From positions 434,001 to 498,000 of the forward strand of contig NZ_JARGYD010000002.1 of the NCBI RefSeq assembly GCF_029168315.1: a stretch of DNA of 64,000 nt, given 5' to 3'. Each line of letters begins with the position of its first letter. Positions within the stretch are counted from its first letter, which is position 1. The translations under genes were made by a program, and so were the position numbers. Positions 33,274-41,563 of the stretch are shown one piece after another. The stretch comes from Psychromarinibacter halotolerans. Lineage in GTDB: Bacteria; Pseudomonadota; Alphaproteobacteria; Rhodobacterales; Rhodobacteraceae. The notes below the pieces were generated by a model. The model worked only from the letters and a program-made list of their open reading frames with translations. It was not told the DNA's origin and searched no databases.

Positions 33274-33891
33274 TCAGGGCTCCTGCAGCAAACCGCTGCG
33301 GTCTGGATTGAGGGTGTAGCCGGGAATCAGCGGCTCGGGTTTGCCAAGCGCGAAGGGATTGGCCGACATCACCGGGGCGGGCGGCGCCACGGCGGTCTCT
33401 ACTGGGGTGTCGGCGGGAATTGGCTTCGGTGCGGGTGTTGGCGCGGGCGTGGGGCGGGTGAAAGTACGGGTGAACGGTCGCCCTGCCCCGTTGATCCGGA
33501 CCGGCGCGTGCAGCGGGTGGAACACCCGCGTCGTCTGGGGCGGGGCCGACGCGGTGTCCGGGCCGGTGACATAGCTCGGCGGCACGGTGGCGCTGGGCGG
33601 CGCCACGCTGGTGGGGGGCGGCGCCGACGGCGGCCCCGCAGGCATCTCGGCATTGCCGTCCATCCGGGCAAGCTCTTCGAGGCTGGGCAGTTGATAGCCA
33701 TAGGGACCGTCCAGCGCCGGAATCTCTGTCAGGTGCGGCTGCACCGGTTCCGCCTGTACGGGCGCCGATACGGACGGTGTTTCGGACGCCGTGGCGTCGG
33801 GGAAGCTGTAGAGCCCGCCGAAGCCCTGAGCGCCCGCCGTTGCAGGCAAACCGAGGAGCAGGGATGAAAGAATCATTTTTCGCATATCCAT
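33274..33891 (-). CDS. Secreted proline-rich protein of unknown function, between fliQ and flhA
   Basis: 205-aa protein with a short signal peptide (MRKMILSSLLLGLPATAGAQ) and a mature chain dominated by Pro, Ala and Thr (ARMDGNAEMPAGPPSAPPPT; PTPAPTPAPKPIPADTP). I recognise no domain; it probably acts as an extended periplasmic spacer. The ATG at 33891 overlaps the fliQ stop (TGATG), with a GTG one codon earlier. It is inserted between fliQ and flhA in the export-gate operon, so a role in rod/gate assembly is likely. Its first codons contain TGCGAAAA. Confidence 0.72.
   Translation of the reverse strand: MDMRKMILSSLLLGLPATAGAQGFGGLYSFPDATASETPSVSAPVQAEPVQPHLTEIPALDGPYGYQLPSLEELARMDGNAEMPAGPPSAPPPTSVAPPSATVPPSYVTGPDTASAPPQTTRVFHPLHAPVRINGAGRPFTRTFTRPTPAPTPAPKPIPADTPVETAVAPPAPVMSANPFALGKPEPLIPGYTLNPDRSGLLQEP
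33877..33884 (-). promoter_or_regulatory. TGCGAAAA element within first codons of the proline-rich gene
   Basis: Minus-strand ATATGCGAAAAATGATTC overlaps codons 3-6 of the 205-aa gene. It is inside an operon, about 600 nt before flhA. Confidence 0.4.
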
Positions 33892-34160
33892 CACCTGCCG
33901 TTGCTGATGATAAGGTCGAAAGACTGGTCGGACAGCGCGGTCAGCGCGGTGTACATAAGCGGCAGCGACAGGGCGATGGCGACGAAGATTGCGGCCACCT
34001 TCGGCACGAAGGTCAGCGTGATCTCCTGCACCGAGGTCAGCGCCTGAAACAGCGCGATGGCCAGCCCGACAATCATCGCAACCGCCAGCGCGGGCCCCGA
34101 GGCTATGAGGATCGTCCAGATCGTATCGGTAATGATCTGGTGGATGTCCTCTGCGCCCAT
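33891..34160 (-). CDS. fliQ: Flagellar export gate protein FliQ
   Basis: 89-aa protein with two membrane helices (TILIASGPALAVAMIVGLAI; VAAIFVAIALSLPLMYTALT) and the family loop FQALTSVQEITLTFVPK between them. Export-gate subunit with FliP and FliR. It is 1 bp from fliE and coupled to the following gene. Confidence 0.95.
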   Translation of the reverse strand: MGAEDIHQIITDTIWTILIASGPALAVAMIVGLAIALFQALTSVQEITLTFVPKVAAIFVAIALSLPLMYTALTALSDQSFDLIISNGR

Positions 34161-34161
34161 G

Positions 34162-34473
34162 TCAGACGGCCATCCTCAGAACTTCCTGATAGGCCGAGAC
34201 GACCTTGTCCCTAACCGCCACCGCAGTGTCGATTGCGGCTTCCATCGCCATCGTCGCCTCGACCACCTGCTGGGTCGAAATCTCGCCTTTCAGACCGGCG
34301 ATTGCGGCGCGGTCGCCGTCGCGGACCGTTGCGATGGTGTCGCGGGCGGTGCGTTCCAGCACGTCGGAAAAGCTGGGCCCGTCGGTCGAGAACTCGCCCG
34401 CGGTTTCACCGATTGCCGCGGATTGCGCGGCCTTGTAGGCGCGCAGCGCGCCGGCGGAAGTCAGGGAATCCAT
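34162..34473 (-). CDS. fliE: Flagellar hook-basal body protein FliE
   Basis: 103-aa adaptor between the MS ring and the rod. The C-terminal VVEATMAMEAAIDTAVAVRD followed by KVVSAYQEVLRMAV is diagnostic. It lies 16 bp after flgC in the rod operon. Confidence 0.94.
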   Translation of the reverse strand: MDSLTSAGALRAYKAAQSAAIGETAGEFSTDGPSFSDVLERTARDTIATVRDGDRAAIAGLKGEISTQQVVEATMAMEAAIDTAVAVRDKVVSAYQEVLRMAV

Positions 34474-34489
34474 CGTGTCAGCCTTTCGA

Positions 34490-34897
34490 TCAGCCGAGAA
34501 TGTCGATCATCATCCGGCGCATGTCGCGACCGGCTGACAGCATGTTCAGGTTCGCCTCGTAGCTGCGCGCGGCCTCGCGCATGTTCACCATCTCGACCAG
34601 CGGCTCGACGTTCGACCGCGCGACGAAGCCTTCTTCGTTCGCCGACGGGTGCGACGGGTCATAGTGCAGCCGCATCGGCGCCGGATCTTCCGACACGGAC
34701 GACACCCGAACCATGTGCGCGCCGCTGTCGCGGTCCAGCATCTCGGAAAAGGTGACGACCTTGCGGCGATACGGATCGGTGCCCGGCAGGCCGGTCGAAT
34801 CGGCGTTCGCCATGTTCTCGGAAATGATCCGCAGGCGTTCGGACTGGGCTTGAAGGGCCGAGCCGGCGGTGCGGGAAACTGCGCTGAGGTTGTCCAT
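34490..34897 (-). CDS. flgC: Flagellar basal-body rod protein FlgC
   Basis: 135-aa proximal rod protein. The N-terminal rod signature RLRIISENMANADSTG and the C-terminal NVEPLVEMVNMREAARSYEA are present. It follows flgB by 10 bp. Confidence 0.96.
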   Translation of the reverse strand: MDNLSAVSRTAGSALQAQSERLRIISENMANADSTGLPGTDPYRRKVVTFSEMLDRDSGAHMVRVSSVSEDPAPMRLHYDPSHPSANEEGFVARSNVEPLVEMVNMREAARSYEANLNMLSAGRDMRRMMIDILG

Positions 34898-34907
34898 CTT
34901 GGGATCC

Positions 34908-35246
34908 TTACTTGCCGTTGACCGTGGCGATCATCTGGTGCGCCTTGCCGTACAGGCGTGACGCAAGGCGGTACTGGCCCGAGGTCTCGGCCGCGAGGAT
35001 CGACTGTTCCTCCAGCACGACCCCGTTGCCGTCGAACGAGGTGCCCCATTCACTTTTCGCATTTCGAATCTCGACCGAACGCCCGGCGGGGCGGGTCAGA
35101 AAGTCTCCGAAGTCCTCGACATCCCGCGCGGTATAGCTGGGGGTGTCGGCATTCGCGATGTTTTCCGAGATGACCTTCTGCCGCTCGGCAAGCCAGCTCA
35201 TCTTCTGGCTGGCGGTCCGCAGCCAGGAAGTCGAAGCATTATCCAT
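34908..35246 (-). CDS. flgB: Flagellar basal-body rod protein FlgB
   Basis: 112-aa proximal rod protein with ERQKVISENIANADTPSYTA and the C-terminal YRLASRLYGKAHQMI. It heads the minus-strand unit running to flhB and is divergent from fliI. A sense-strand TGCGAAAA copy lies inside at 35054-35061, 157 nt before flgC. Confidence 0.95.
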   Translation of the reverse strand: MDNASTSWLRTASQKMSWLAERQKVISENIANADTPSYTARDVEDFGDFLTRPAGRSVEIRNAKSEWGTSFDGNGVVLEEQSILAAETSGQYRLASRLYGKAHQMIATVNGK

Positions 35247-35255
35247 GATTCACCT

Positions 35256-35263
35256 TGCGAAAA
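35256..35263 (+). promoter_or_regulatory. TGCGAAAA element upstream of fliI
   Basis: TTGCGAAAAACTCAATC, 54 nt before the fliI start. TATACT follows at 35281-35286, which could act as a -10-like hexamer. Confidence 0.55.
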
Positions 35264-35317
35264 ACTCAATCTTACGTTGTTATACTACGGAAGTTTCGCG
35301 GAATTGGAAGCCCGAGC

Positions 35318-36685
35318 ATGGACCGACCACAAAAATTTTCGCAACTGCGCAGCGCAATGCGCAAGCTTCCGGGCCCAATCGTGTCCGGAAAGGTCACAAC
35401 TGTGGGCGGTCTGGGGCTTGTGGCGTCCGGTTTGGGCGAAAGTGCGAAAATCGGAGACCGCGCCTGCGTCGCTGGCCGAATCCCCGCCGAGGTGGTCGCG
35501 ACCAGCCCGGAAGGCGTGCGCCTGCTGCCGTTCGGCACATGGGACGGGATCGGGCGCGGCGACAAGGTCGACCTGCGCGCGGGCGCCGCCGATATCTTTC
35601 CGGGCCCTGAATGGGTGGGCCGTGTCGTGGATGCGTTCGGCGATCCGCTGGATGGCATCGAACTGCCCGACGGCCCCTGCGCCTATCCGCTGCGCAGCGC
35701 GCCGCCCGACGCGTTCGACCGCCGCGTGATGGGCGAGAAGCTGGAAACCGGCATCCGCTCCATCGATCTGTTCACCCCGATCTGCCGCGGGCAGCGGCTT
35801 GGGATCTTCGCGGGGTCCGGCGTCGGCAAATCGACCCTGATGGCGATGCTGGCGCGGCAGACCAACGCCGACGTCATCGTCATGGGCCTTGTCGGGGAAC
35901 GCGGGCGCGAGGTGCAGGATTTCATCACCCGCGATCTTGGCCCCGAGGGCATGGCCCGGTCCGCCGTCGTCGTCGCGACCTCGGACCAGCCGCCGCTGGT
36001 ACGACGTCAGGCCGCCTATACCGCGACCGCGATTGCAGAATACTACCGCGATCAGGGCAAGCAGGTGCTGCTGATGATCGACAGCGTCACCCGTTTCGCC
36101 ACCGCCCAGCGCGAGATCGGCCTTGCCGCCGGCGAACCGCCCGCCACGCGCGGCTATACCCCCACGGTGTTCACCGAGCTTCCGCGCCTGCTAGAACGTT
36201 CTGGTCCCGGCTCTGCCAATTCGAAAAGCGGTGATATCACCGCGCTGTACACGGTGCTGGTCGACGGCGACAACATGTCGGAACCGATTGCCGACACGGT
36301 GCGCGGTATTCTGGACGGGCATATCGTGCTGGACCGCAAGATCGCGGAATCAGGACGTTTTCCGGCGATCGACATCGGCCGTTCGGTGTCGCGGGCGCTG
36401 CCCGACTGCCACATCCAGCTGGAACAGGCGATTATGAACGCGGCCCGCCGTGCGCTGGCCCGGCACTCGGATATCGAGGACCTTGCCCGCATTGGCGCGT
36501 ACCGCCACGGCACCGACCGGGACACCGACGCGGCGATCCGGTTCGCCAAGCTGGCTTACGGGTTCCTCAGCCAAGGCAAGCGGGACCCGCACACCAGCGA
36601 GGAAGCCTTCGCCACGATGTATGGTTTGCTGGCAGAGGCGGGCGTCGACGTGGACCTGCCGCAGCAGGTGCCGCAGCCCGCCTGA
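35318..36685 (+). CDS. fliI: Flagellum-specific ATPase FliI
   Basis: Export ATPase, F1-beta-like, that unfolds and releases substrates at the gate. 455 aa from the ATG at 35318, preceded by GGAAG. Walker A is GIFAGSGVGKSTL. Walker B is QVLLMIDSVTRFA. The family element GEPPATRGYTPTVFTELPRL is present. An in-frame TTG at 35255 coincides with the TGCGAAAA element and is rejected. It is a monocistronic plus-strand gene convergent with fliJ. An internal motif copy lies at 35443-35450. Confidence 0.97.
   Translation: MDRPQKFSQLRSAMRKLPGPIVSGKVTTVGGLGLVASGLGESAKIGDRACVAGRIPAEVVATSPEGVRLLPFGTWDGIGRGDKVDLRAGAADIFPGPEWVGRVVDAFGDPLDGIELPDGPCAYPLRSAPPDAFDRRVMGEKLETGIRSIDLFTPICRGQRLGIFAGSGVGKSTLMAMLARQTNADVIVMGLVGERGREVQDFITRDLGPEGMARSAVVVATSDQPPLVRRQAAYTATAIAEYYRDQGKQVLLMIDSVTRFATAQREIGLAAGEPPATRGYTPTVFTELPRLLERSGPGSANSKSGDITALYTVLVDGDNMSEPIADTVRGILDGHIVLDRKIAESGRFPAIDIGRSVSRALPDCHIQLEQAIMNAARRALARHSDIEDLARIGAYRHGTDRDTDAAIRFAKLAYGFLSQGKRDPHTSEEAFATMYGLLAEAGVDVDLPQQVPQPA
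35336..35343 (-). promoter_or_regulatory. TGCGAAAA element upstream of flgB (inside fliI 5' end)
   Basis: Minus-strand TTGCGAAAATTTTTG, 89 nt before the flgB start. It lies inside the first codons of the opposite gene fliI and is the only intragenic copy that does not read with its host gene; it does read toward flgB. Confidence 0.5.
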
Positions 36686-36698
36686 AGCGCGCGGGCGG

Positions 36699-37121
36699 CT
36701 AGCCGTTGCCCGCGATCCGGCGCAAAAGCACCATCTCATCGGCCTCGGCCTGCGCGGCTTCTTGCGCCGTGAACTGGGCGACTGTGCGCGCCTCTTCACC
36801 CAGAAGCTCTGCGGACCGTGCGTCGCGGTAGCATTCCAGCACCTTGTCGCGCTGCGCCTCGATCCGTTTCTCGATGTCGTTCAACTGATTCGAAATTCGC
36901 AGATTCTCGCGACGCACTGTCATCAGGAACTGGCCGCGATAGGGCATTGCCTCGATCATCGTGACCGAAGCCCCGGCGCGGCGGCTTTCCTCCAGCGCGG
37001 CGCGTTCGGCCTCTAGCTGCGCGGCAGTGCCCTGGAGCGACACCAGTTGGCCTGCCTGAGCCTCCATCTGCTGATTATGCAGGCGGGCAAGCAGCGCGTA
37101 GGTCTTGTCGCGCCGCGTCAT
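36699..37121 (-). CDS. fliJ: FliJ-like flagellar export protein
   Basis: 140-aa protein made almost entirely of a coiled coil (MTRRDKTYALLARLHNQQME; NQLNDIEKRIEAQRDKVLEC). In length and pattern it matches FliJ, the stalk that activates the FliI hexamer and binds FlhA. Sequence divergence in this family is high, so context (convergent with fliI, coupled to motA through an ATGA overlap) supports the call. Confidence 0.8.
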   Translation of the reverse strand: MTRRDKTYALLARLHNQQMEAQAGQLVSLQGTAAQLEAERAALEESRRAGASVTMIEAMPYRGQFLMTVRRENLRISNQLNDIEKRIEAQRDKVLECYRDARSAELLGEEARTVAQFTAQEAAQAEADEMVLLRRIAGNG

Positions 37122-37990
37122 GCCGCGGCCCGCGAGATGTTGCGCTGTTGTTCGTCGATCTGGTCGAAGCTGGGGCGCAGACGTTCGGGAATGTTCCCGC
37201 GACCGATCTCGACGCAGATGTTGGGCGGGTGCTGCTGGGTCATCGCGACCAACGTGTCGCGGATCACCTTGGAAAAACTGTAATCCAGTTCTTCGATCGA
37301 CCGGGCCCGTTCCGCGATGGGCTGGACCACGCAATAGGCAAGGAACACGCCAAGGAAGGTGCCGACCAGCGCGCCGCCGATCATCACGCCAAGGATTTCG
37401 GGCGGTTGATCGACCGACGACATCGTCTTGATCACGCCAAGAACGGCCGCGACGATGCCGATGGCAGGCAGGCCGTCGGCCATGACGGTCAGCGAATGGC
37501 CTGCAATCATGCGTTCTTCCAACGTCGTCTCGATTCGCTTTTCGATCACGTCTTCCATCTGATGCGGGTTGTCGAAGTTCAGCATGACCATGCGAAAGCT
37601 GTCGGCGATCAGGTTGACCGTCGACTTGTCCTTCATGATTCGCGGGTACTTCGTGAAGATGTCGGAATCTTCCGGGCTTTCGATGTGCTGTTCCATCTCG
37701 ACCGGGGTCGAGTTTCGCTGAAGCCGCGTCAATTCGTACAGCAGCAGCAGAAGGTCGCTGTAGTCCGCCGCCTTCCAGCGCGGCCCGGCCATCGCACGTT
37801 TCAACCCGCCAAGCGTCAGCTTCAGGCGGGACATATCGCTTGCGATGATCAGCGCGCCGATGGACGCACCGGCGATCATCATGCCTTCGAACGGAAGGGC
37901 GTGAAGCAGCACGTCGAACTTGCCGCCCGACAGGGTGAAGCCGCCGAACACCAGCCCCATTACGACAAGCAGCCCCAAGGGGATCATCAT
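37118..37990 (-). CDS. motA: Flagellar stator protein MotA
   Basis: Proton-channel stator subunit of 290 aa with four membrane helices. Visible: N-terminal IPLGLLVVMGLVFGGFTLSG, the cytoplasmic loop with torque residues (NFDNPHQMEDVIEKRIETTL), and the channel helices with LPAIGIVAAVLGVIKTM and IGGALVGTFLGVFLAYCVV. The partner motB lies 11 kb away. motA-fliJ form one unit with two motif copies in the promoter region. Confidence 0.96.
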   Translation of the reverse strand: MMIPLGLLVVMGLVFGGFTLSGGKFDVLLHALPFEGMMIAGASIGALIIASDMSRLKLTLGGLKRAMAGPRWKAADYSDLLLLLYELTRLQRNSTPVEMEQHIESPEDSDIFTKYPRIMKDKSTVNLIADSFRMVMLNFDNPHQMEDVIEKRIETTLEERMIAGHSLTVMADGLPAIGIVAAVLGVIKTMSSVDQPPEILGVMIGGALVGTFLGVFLAYCVVQPIAERARSIEELDYSFSKVIRDTLVAMTQQHPPNICVEIGRGNIPERLRPSFDQIDEQQRNISRAAA

Positions 37991-38038
37991 GGTGAACTCT
38001 CCGAAATCTCCATTTCTCGATCACCCTACATCAATACA

Positions 38039-38096
38039 TTTTTTCGCAAAAGTGGGAGTTGCGATTCTTCGCAAATTTTTATACTTTTTCGCATAG
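38039..38096. promoter_or_regulatory. Clustered TGCGAAAA elements and palindrome, motA divergent region
   Basis: Two minus-strand TGCGAAAA copies (38041-38048 and 38086-38093) flank a perfect palindrome-like repeat TTGCGATTCTTCGCAA (arms 38059-38064 and 38069-38074). The copies lie 50 and 95 nt before motA. The region also serves the 339-aa gene on the plus strand. Confidence 0.6.
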
Positions 38097-38121
38097 CTGC
38101 TCTATGGCTCGGAGGCCTGGG

Positions 38122-39141
38122 ATGACACAACGCCTGACTGGATCGTTCGTAAGACTGTTCGCACGGTCCGAATTCATAGCGAATTCCGACTGGCCGGACG
38201 ATATCGGGCTGGCGTTCGTCGTCGCCGACGGGGTCCCGCAACAGATCCATCCGTTCCACGAAAACGAATCGTCCACCGCCGTGCTGGACCGGATCGAGCA
38301 GCAGACCGGCGATCTGACGGATTACGGAATCCATTCGGTCAACGCCGAGGACCGCTATGGCCGTCACGCGTTCTCTTTCGACCGCGACCTGCTGCGTCTT
38401 CTCGAGGATCGGATCGCCGAGGACGAACAACTGCTGGAAGACGCAGAGACGCTGGCGATCAACGTGCGGTTCGCGCAGGACATGGGGATGGACTATACCC
38501 CGGCCCCGGTTGCCGCGCGCCTGATGCAAAGCCCCGTGCAGCCTGTCGCCGCAGAGCCCGCCGATCTTCCGGATCCCGCGCAGCCCGCCGAGGCCGAGCT
38601 TGCACAGGAACAGCCGCCGCAAGAGTCGACCCAGACCTATGCTTTCCTCGGGTATCACTATTACTCGCCGTCGGACCCGACCCTGCCGCTTTTGGAAACG
38701 GCAACGCTAGAGACGAAAGCCTCGGGCGAGGTGGTGTTGAGGTTCGATACCGATGGCCCCCGGATCGCCTGCAATCCCGACGAACTTTTGGTGCGCTGGG
38801 ACCGAACCGGATTCGCGCTGCCCGCCTATTCCTGCGTCGTGGACAACAAGCTTGCGTCGTGCGTGGAACTGCCCGCCGGGCTTGTTCCCGCCCCGATCGC
38901 GCGGCGCCGCAGCAGCACGCGGCCCATCGTGTCGATGGTCGATGACATGCTTCAGGTTTCCTACACCGCGACCCCGTCAAAGGCCCCCCGTCCACGCAGC
39001 CGACTGGCCGCCGCGCTGGGCATCACCGCCTTCGTCGCGGCATCGCTGGCCGTGACCGCGCTGTTCGTGATGGAGCGGTTCGAATCCGTGGCCCATGCGA
39101 CCACCCCGGTCGAGGCGCTGCGGTCCGAGATGTTCCGCTAG
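38122..39141 (+). CDS. Tail-anchored protein of unknown function in flagellar locus
   Basis: 339-aa protein. The start at 38122 (MTQRLTGSFVRLF) follows GGAGG at 38111-38115. A long soluble N-terminal part with no recognised domain carries an Ala/Pro/Glu-rich linker (about residues 145-170) and a beta-rich segment (SGEVVLRFDTDGPRIACNPD). One membrane helix lies near the C-terminus (AALGITAFVAASLAVTALFV, about residues 295-315), leaving a short tail outside. It is divergent from motA and shares the motif-rich intergenic region, so a motor-associated role is plausible. A MotF-like accessory protein is one speculation. Confidence 0.68.
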   Translation: MTQRLTGSFVRLFARSEFIANSDWPDDIGLAFVVADGVPQQIHPFHENESSTAVLDRIEQQTGDLTDYGIHSVNAEDRYGRHAFSFDRDLLRLLEDRIAEDEQLLEDAETLAINVRFAQDMGMDYTPAPVAARLMQSPVQPVAAEPADLPDPAQPAEAELAQEQPPQESTQTYAFLGYHYYSPSDPTLPLLETATLETKASGEVVLRFDTDGPRIACNPDELLVRWDRTGFALPAYSCVVDNKLASCVELPAGLVPAPIARRRSSTRPIVSMVDDMLQVSYTATPSKAPRPRSRLAAALGITAFVAASLAVTALFVMERFESVAHATTPVEALRSEMFR

Positions 39142-39156
39142 CGCCCGCTTCAAGTT

Positions 39157-39177
39157 TCTCTCTCTCTCTCTCTCTCT
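39157..39177. repeat. TC dinucleotide tract
   Basis: About ten and a half TC units in the 3' untranslated stretch after the 339-aa gene and before the shared terminator. It is outside any coding region. Confidence 0.9.
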
Positions 39178-39186
39178 AAAACAAGA

Positions 39187-39214
39187 AAACGCCCCGCAGA
39201 CCGCGGGGCGTTTT
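39187..39214. terminator. Bidirectional terminator between 339-aa gene and flgL
   Basis: AAAA-CGCCCCGC (to 39197), loop AGACC, GCGGGGCG (39203-39210)-TTTT. Symmetrical A/T flanks allow use on both strands. Confidence 0.88.
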
Positions 39215-39233
39215 CACATCCTGCCGACGCTTG

Positions 39234-40136
39234 TCACAGGTAGTCGAGCAGGGTCATTCCAGAAATGCGGGCGGTGATCTGATAGCTGACTTCCAGCTGG
39301 TTCATCACCTGATTCAGACGAAGCGCGGTTTCCTCGGGTTCCGCGGTTTCGATGTCCGATACGGCCGCGTTGTAGATGCCCAGCTTCGAATACTGGTCGT
39401 CGATCTTCTGATCCAGCACCGCCTGGTTGTTGCCAAGCCGCGCGTTCAGCGACGTCAGCTTGGTCAGGCCGTCGTTCATCAGCGTGGTCACCGTGTCGCG
39501 CATCGCTTCGAACCCGGCATCGTCCAGCGCCGCAAGATTGGTGGTCAGCACGATCTCAAGCGCGTCGAACACGTCCTGAAACGCCGGATCGTCGGCGCGG
39601 ATGCCGTAATTCATCTGGGTCGTGTCGTCGATTTTCATCGACAGGTTGCCGGTCACGTCGCCAAGGTAGTTGACCGCGTTCCCGGTGCCGTCGATCTCGA
39701 CCGGGGCGGTGTCGGTGGCAAGGCCCGAGAACAGGAACTCGCCGCCGTAGGTGGTGTTCAGCATCGACACCATGCCCTGCAACGTGATCTCGGCCTGCTG
39801 GCGGTATTCGTCCCGGTTCTGCGAGGTCAGGCCGCCCGCCAGCGACATGTCCTGAAACTCGCGCGCGGCGCGGCTGATCTCGGACAGCGAGTCGGACATG
39901 TTTTCCAGCTTGCCGGCCAGTAGTTCGTTCGACGTCTTGTAGGATTCCGTGGCCGACATGCGGGTGCGGATCTGCATCGCCTTGGTCGCGGCGCCGGGGT
40001 TGTCGGCATAGACGTCCTGTTTGACGCCCGACGCGGCCTCTTGCGCCAGCTTCGCCTTCTCGGCGTTGTTGCGGGCGATGACCAGCCGCATGTCCAGCGA
40101 CTGCTGCGAGGTCGAAATGGTAGAGATGGTAGGCAT
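39234..40136 (-). CDS. flgL: Hook-filament junction protein FlgL
   Basis: 300-aa flagellin-like junction protein (HAP3). The N-terminal D0-like region ISTSQQSLDMRLVIARNNAE, KLAQEAASG, the family element YGGEFLFSGLATDTAP, and the C-terminal coiled end (LRLNQVMNQLEVSYQITARI) are seen. Last gene of the flgE-flgK-flgL run, 14 bp after flgK. Confidence 0.92.
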   Translation of the reverse strand: MPTISTISTSQQSLDMRLVIARNNAEKAKLAQEAASGVKQDVYADNPGAATKAMQIRTRMSATESYKTSNELLAGKLENMSDSLSEISRAAREFQDMSLAGGLTSQNRDEYRQQAEITLQGMVSMLNTTYGGEFLFSGLATDTAPVEIDGTGNAVNYLGDVTGNLSMKIDDTTQMNYGIRADDPAFQDVFDALEIVLTTNLAALDDAGFEAMRDTVTTLMNDGLTKLTSLNARLGNNQAVLDQKIDDQYSKLGIYNAAVSDIETAEPEETALRLNQVMNQLEVSYQITARISGMTLLDYL

Positions 40137-40150
40137 TCTGACTGTCCCTC

Positions 40151-41551
40151 TTATCCGAACGCCCGCATGAGCGTGTCGAGCATTTCATTCACCGACGTCA
40201 TGACGCGGGCGTTGGCGGCATAGCTTTGTTCGATCACCAGAAGCTTCTGCATCTCGTCATCGATGCTGACGCCCTCGTAATTCTCGCGCGAGGCAGAGAT
40301 CGTCTCGCCTGCGGTCTGGGTCGCCAGCGTGTCCGCCTCTGCGCCTGCGCGCGCGGATTGCTGGTAGGTGACCATCGTCGGCGCGAAGTCGATCAGGGTC
40401 AGGCCCGCACCAAGCCCGGCGGTGCCGACCGTGACGGGCTGGGTGAAGGCGGTCAGCATTCCGTCGATGAAGGATGAATCACCCGCCGGCGTCGTGGCGA
40501 TGCCGCCGCTTTGCAGCAGGGCCGGGTCGCCGCCGACGGTGTTGTCGGCTTCGGCGTTCACACGGATGCGCCCGGCAAGCCCGTCGATCGCCGCCGGGTC
40601 GAACACCGCGCCCGCATCGGTGAATAGGCCGGTGCCTGTGGTCCCGAAGGGGTTCGCCGCCTCCATGCTGGAAACGAGGCTGCCCGCCAGCGCATCCAGC
40701 TGTGCGCCGATTTCTGGCAAGCGGTTCAGTTTCAGGTCGAACAGCCCGCTCAGGCTGCCTTGGGAAATGCCACGCGCCGGTCCGCCGGGCGTGATCTCGA
40801 TGCCACCCGCGGCCAGCGTGCCCGCCACCGCGTCATACGTGACGGCCTTGGTCCGCGTGCCGACGACCAGCTCGGTCCCGCCGCCGGTGTACAGGTTGAT
40901 CGTCCCGTCCTCGGTGTTGACGGTCTGGATGTCCATATAGCCGGACACCTCGTCCAGCAGGCGGTCCATGTGGTCCATGTATTCCGCCTGCACCGCCGAA
41001 CCGGTCTCTGCCTGCAGGATCTTCTGGTTGTAGGACGCGACGCTTTGAAGCGCCTCGTTCACGGCCACGACATCGTAGCGGATGTTGCGTTCAACCTCTT
41101 GCCGGATGTCCGTCAGGTTCGCTGACAGGTCGTTGAGGTTCTCGGCAACCTGCTTGGCGACCGTCACGACCTGAATCTGCGCGGCTTCCTCGCTGGGCAT
41201 CCCGGCCAGCGTCACCACCGCATCGTGCAGTCCGGCAATCTTGGCGGCGGGCGAAACCTCGTCGCTGGGCTGGCCCAGAAAATCGGTGAAGGCCCGCAGA
41301 CCGTCCGAGATCGTGGACTGCCGGGTCAGCTTCGATTCGTTCTCGCGGTCCAGCCGTTGCAACATCGTGCTGACGCTGCGGTCCACCGAAGACGCCGAGA
41401 CGCTGCCGTATTTCGACGTGACCAGATCCGCCGACTTGCGCGCGAACCCTTCGGTGGTCGAGTTCGCGATATTGCGCGACACAAGGTCGGTCTGCAGCGC
41501 GGTCACGGTCAGGCCGGACCGCGCGACGTTCAGGGCTTGGGTAAGCGACAT
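40151..41551 (-). CDS. flgK: Hook-filament junction protein FlgK
   Basis: 466-aa junction protein (HAP1). The start MSLTQALNVARSGLTVTALQ, the rod/hook signature VSRNIANSTTEGFARKSADL, and the C-terminal YEGVSIDDEMQKLLVIEQSY followed by AANARVMTSVNEMLDTLM are typical. It sits 12 bp downstream of flgE. Confidence 0.95.
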   Translation of the reverse strand: MSLTQALNVARSGLTVTALQTDLVSRNIANSTTEGFARKSADLVTSKYGSVSASSVDRSVSTMLQRLDRENESKLTRQSTISDGLRAFTDFLGQPSDEVSPAAKIAGLHDAVVTLAGMPSEEAAQIQVVTVAKQVAENLNDLSANLTDIRQEVERNIRYDVVAVNEALQSVASYNQKILQAETGSAVQAEYMDHMDRLLDEVSGYMDIQTVNTEDGTINLYTGGGTELVVGTRTKAVTYDAVAGTLAAGGIEITPGGPARGISQGSLSGLFDLKLNRLPEIGAQLDALAGSLVSSMEAANPFGTTGTGLFTDAGAVFDPAAIDGLAGRIRVNAEADNTVGGDPALLQSGGIATTPAGDSSFIDGMLTAFTQPVTVGTAGLGAGLTLIDFAPTMVTYQQSARAGAEADTLATQTAGETISASRENYEGVSIDDEMQKLLVIEQSYAANARVMTSVNEMLDTLMRAFG

Positions 41552-41563
41552 TGCAGGTCAGCC

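Noticed and set aside
30025..33867. Very long open frame (1280 codons) on the plus strand
   Set aside because: It is antisense to flhB, fliR, flhA and the proline-rich gene. Its product is Arg/His/Gly-rich without domains, as expected for a high-GC shadow frame.
39157..39177. TC tract as a phase-variation switch
   Set aside because: It lies after the stop codon of the 339-aa gene and before the flgL stop on the other strand, so length change cannot alter a reading frame.
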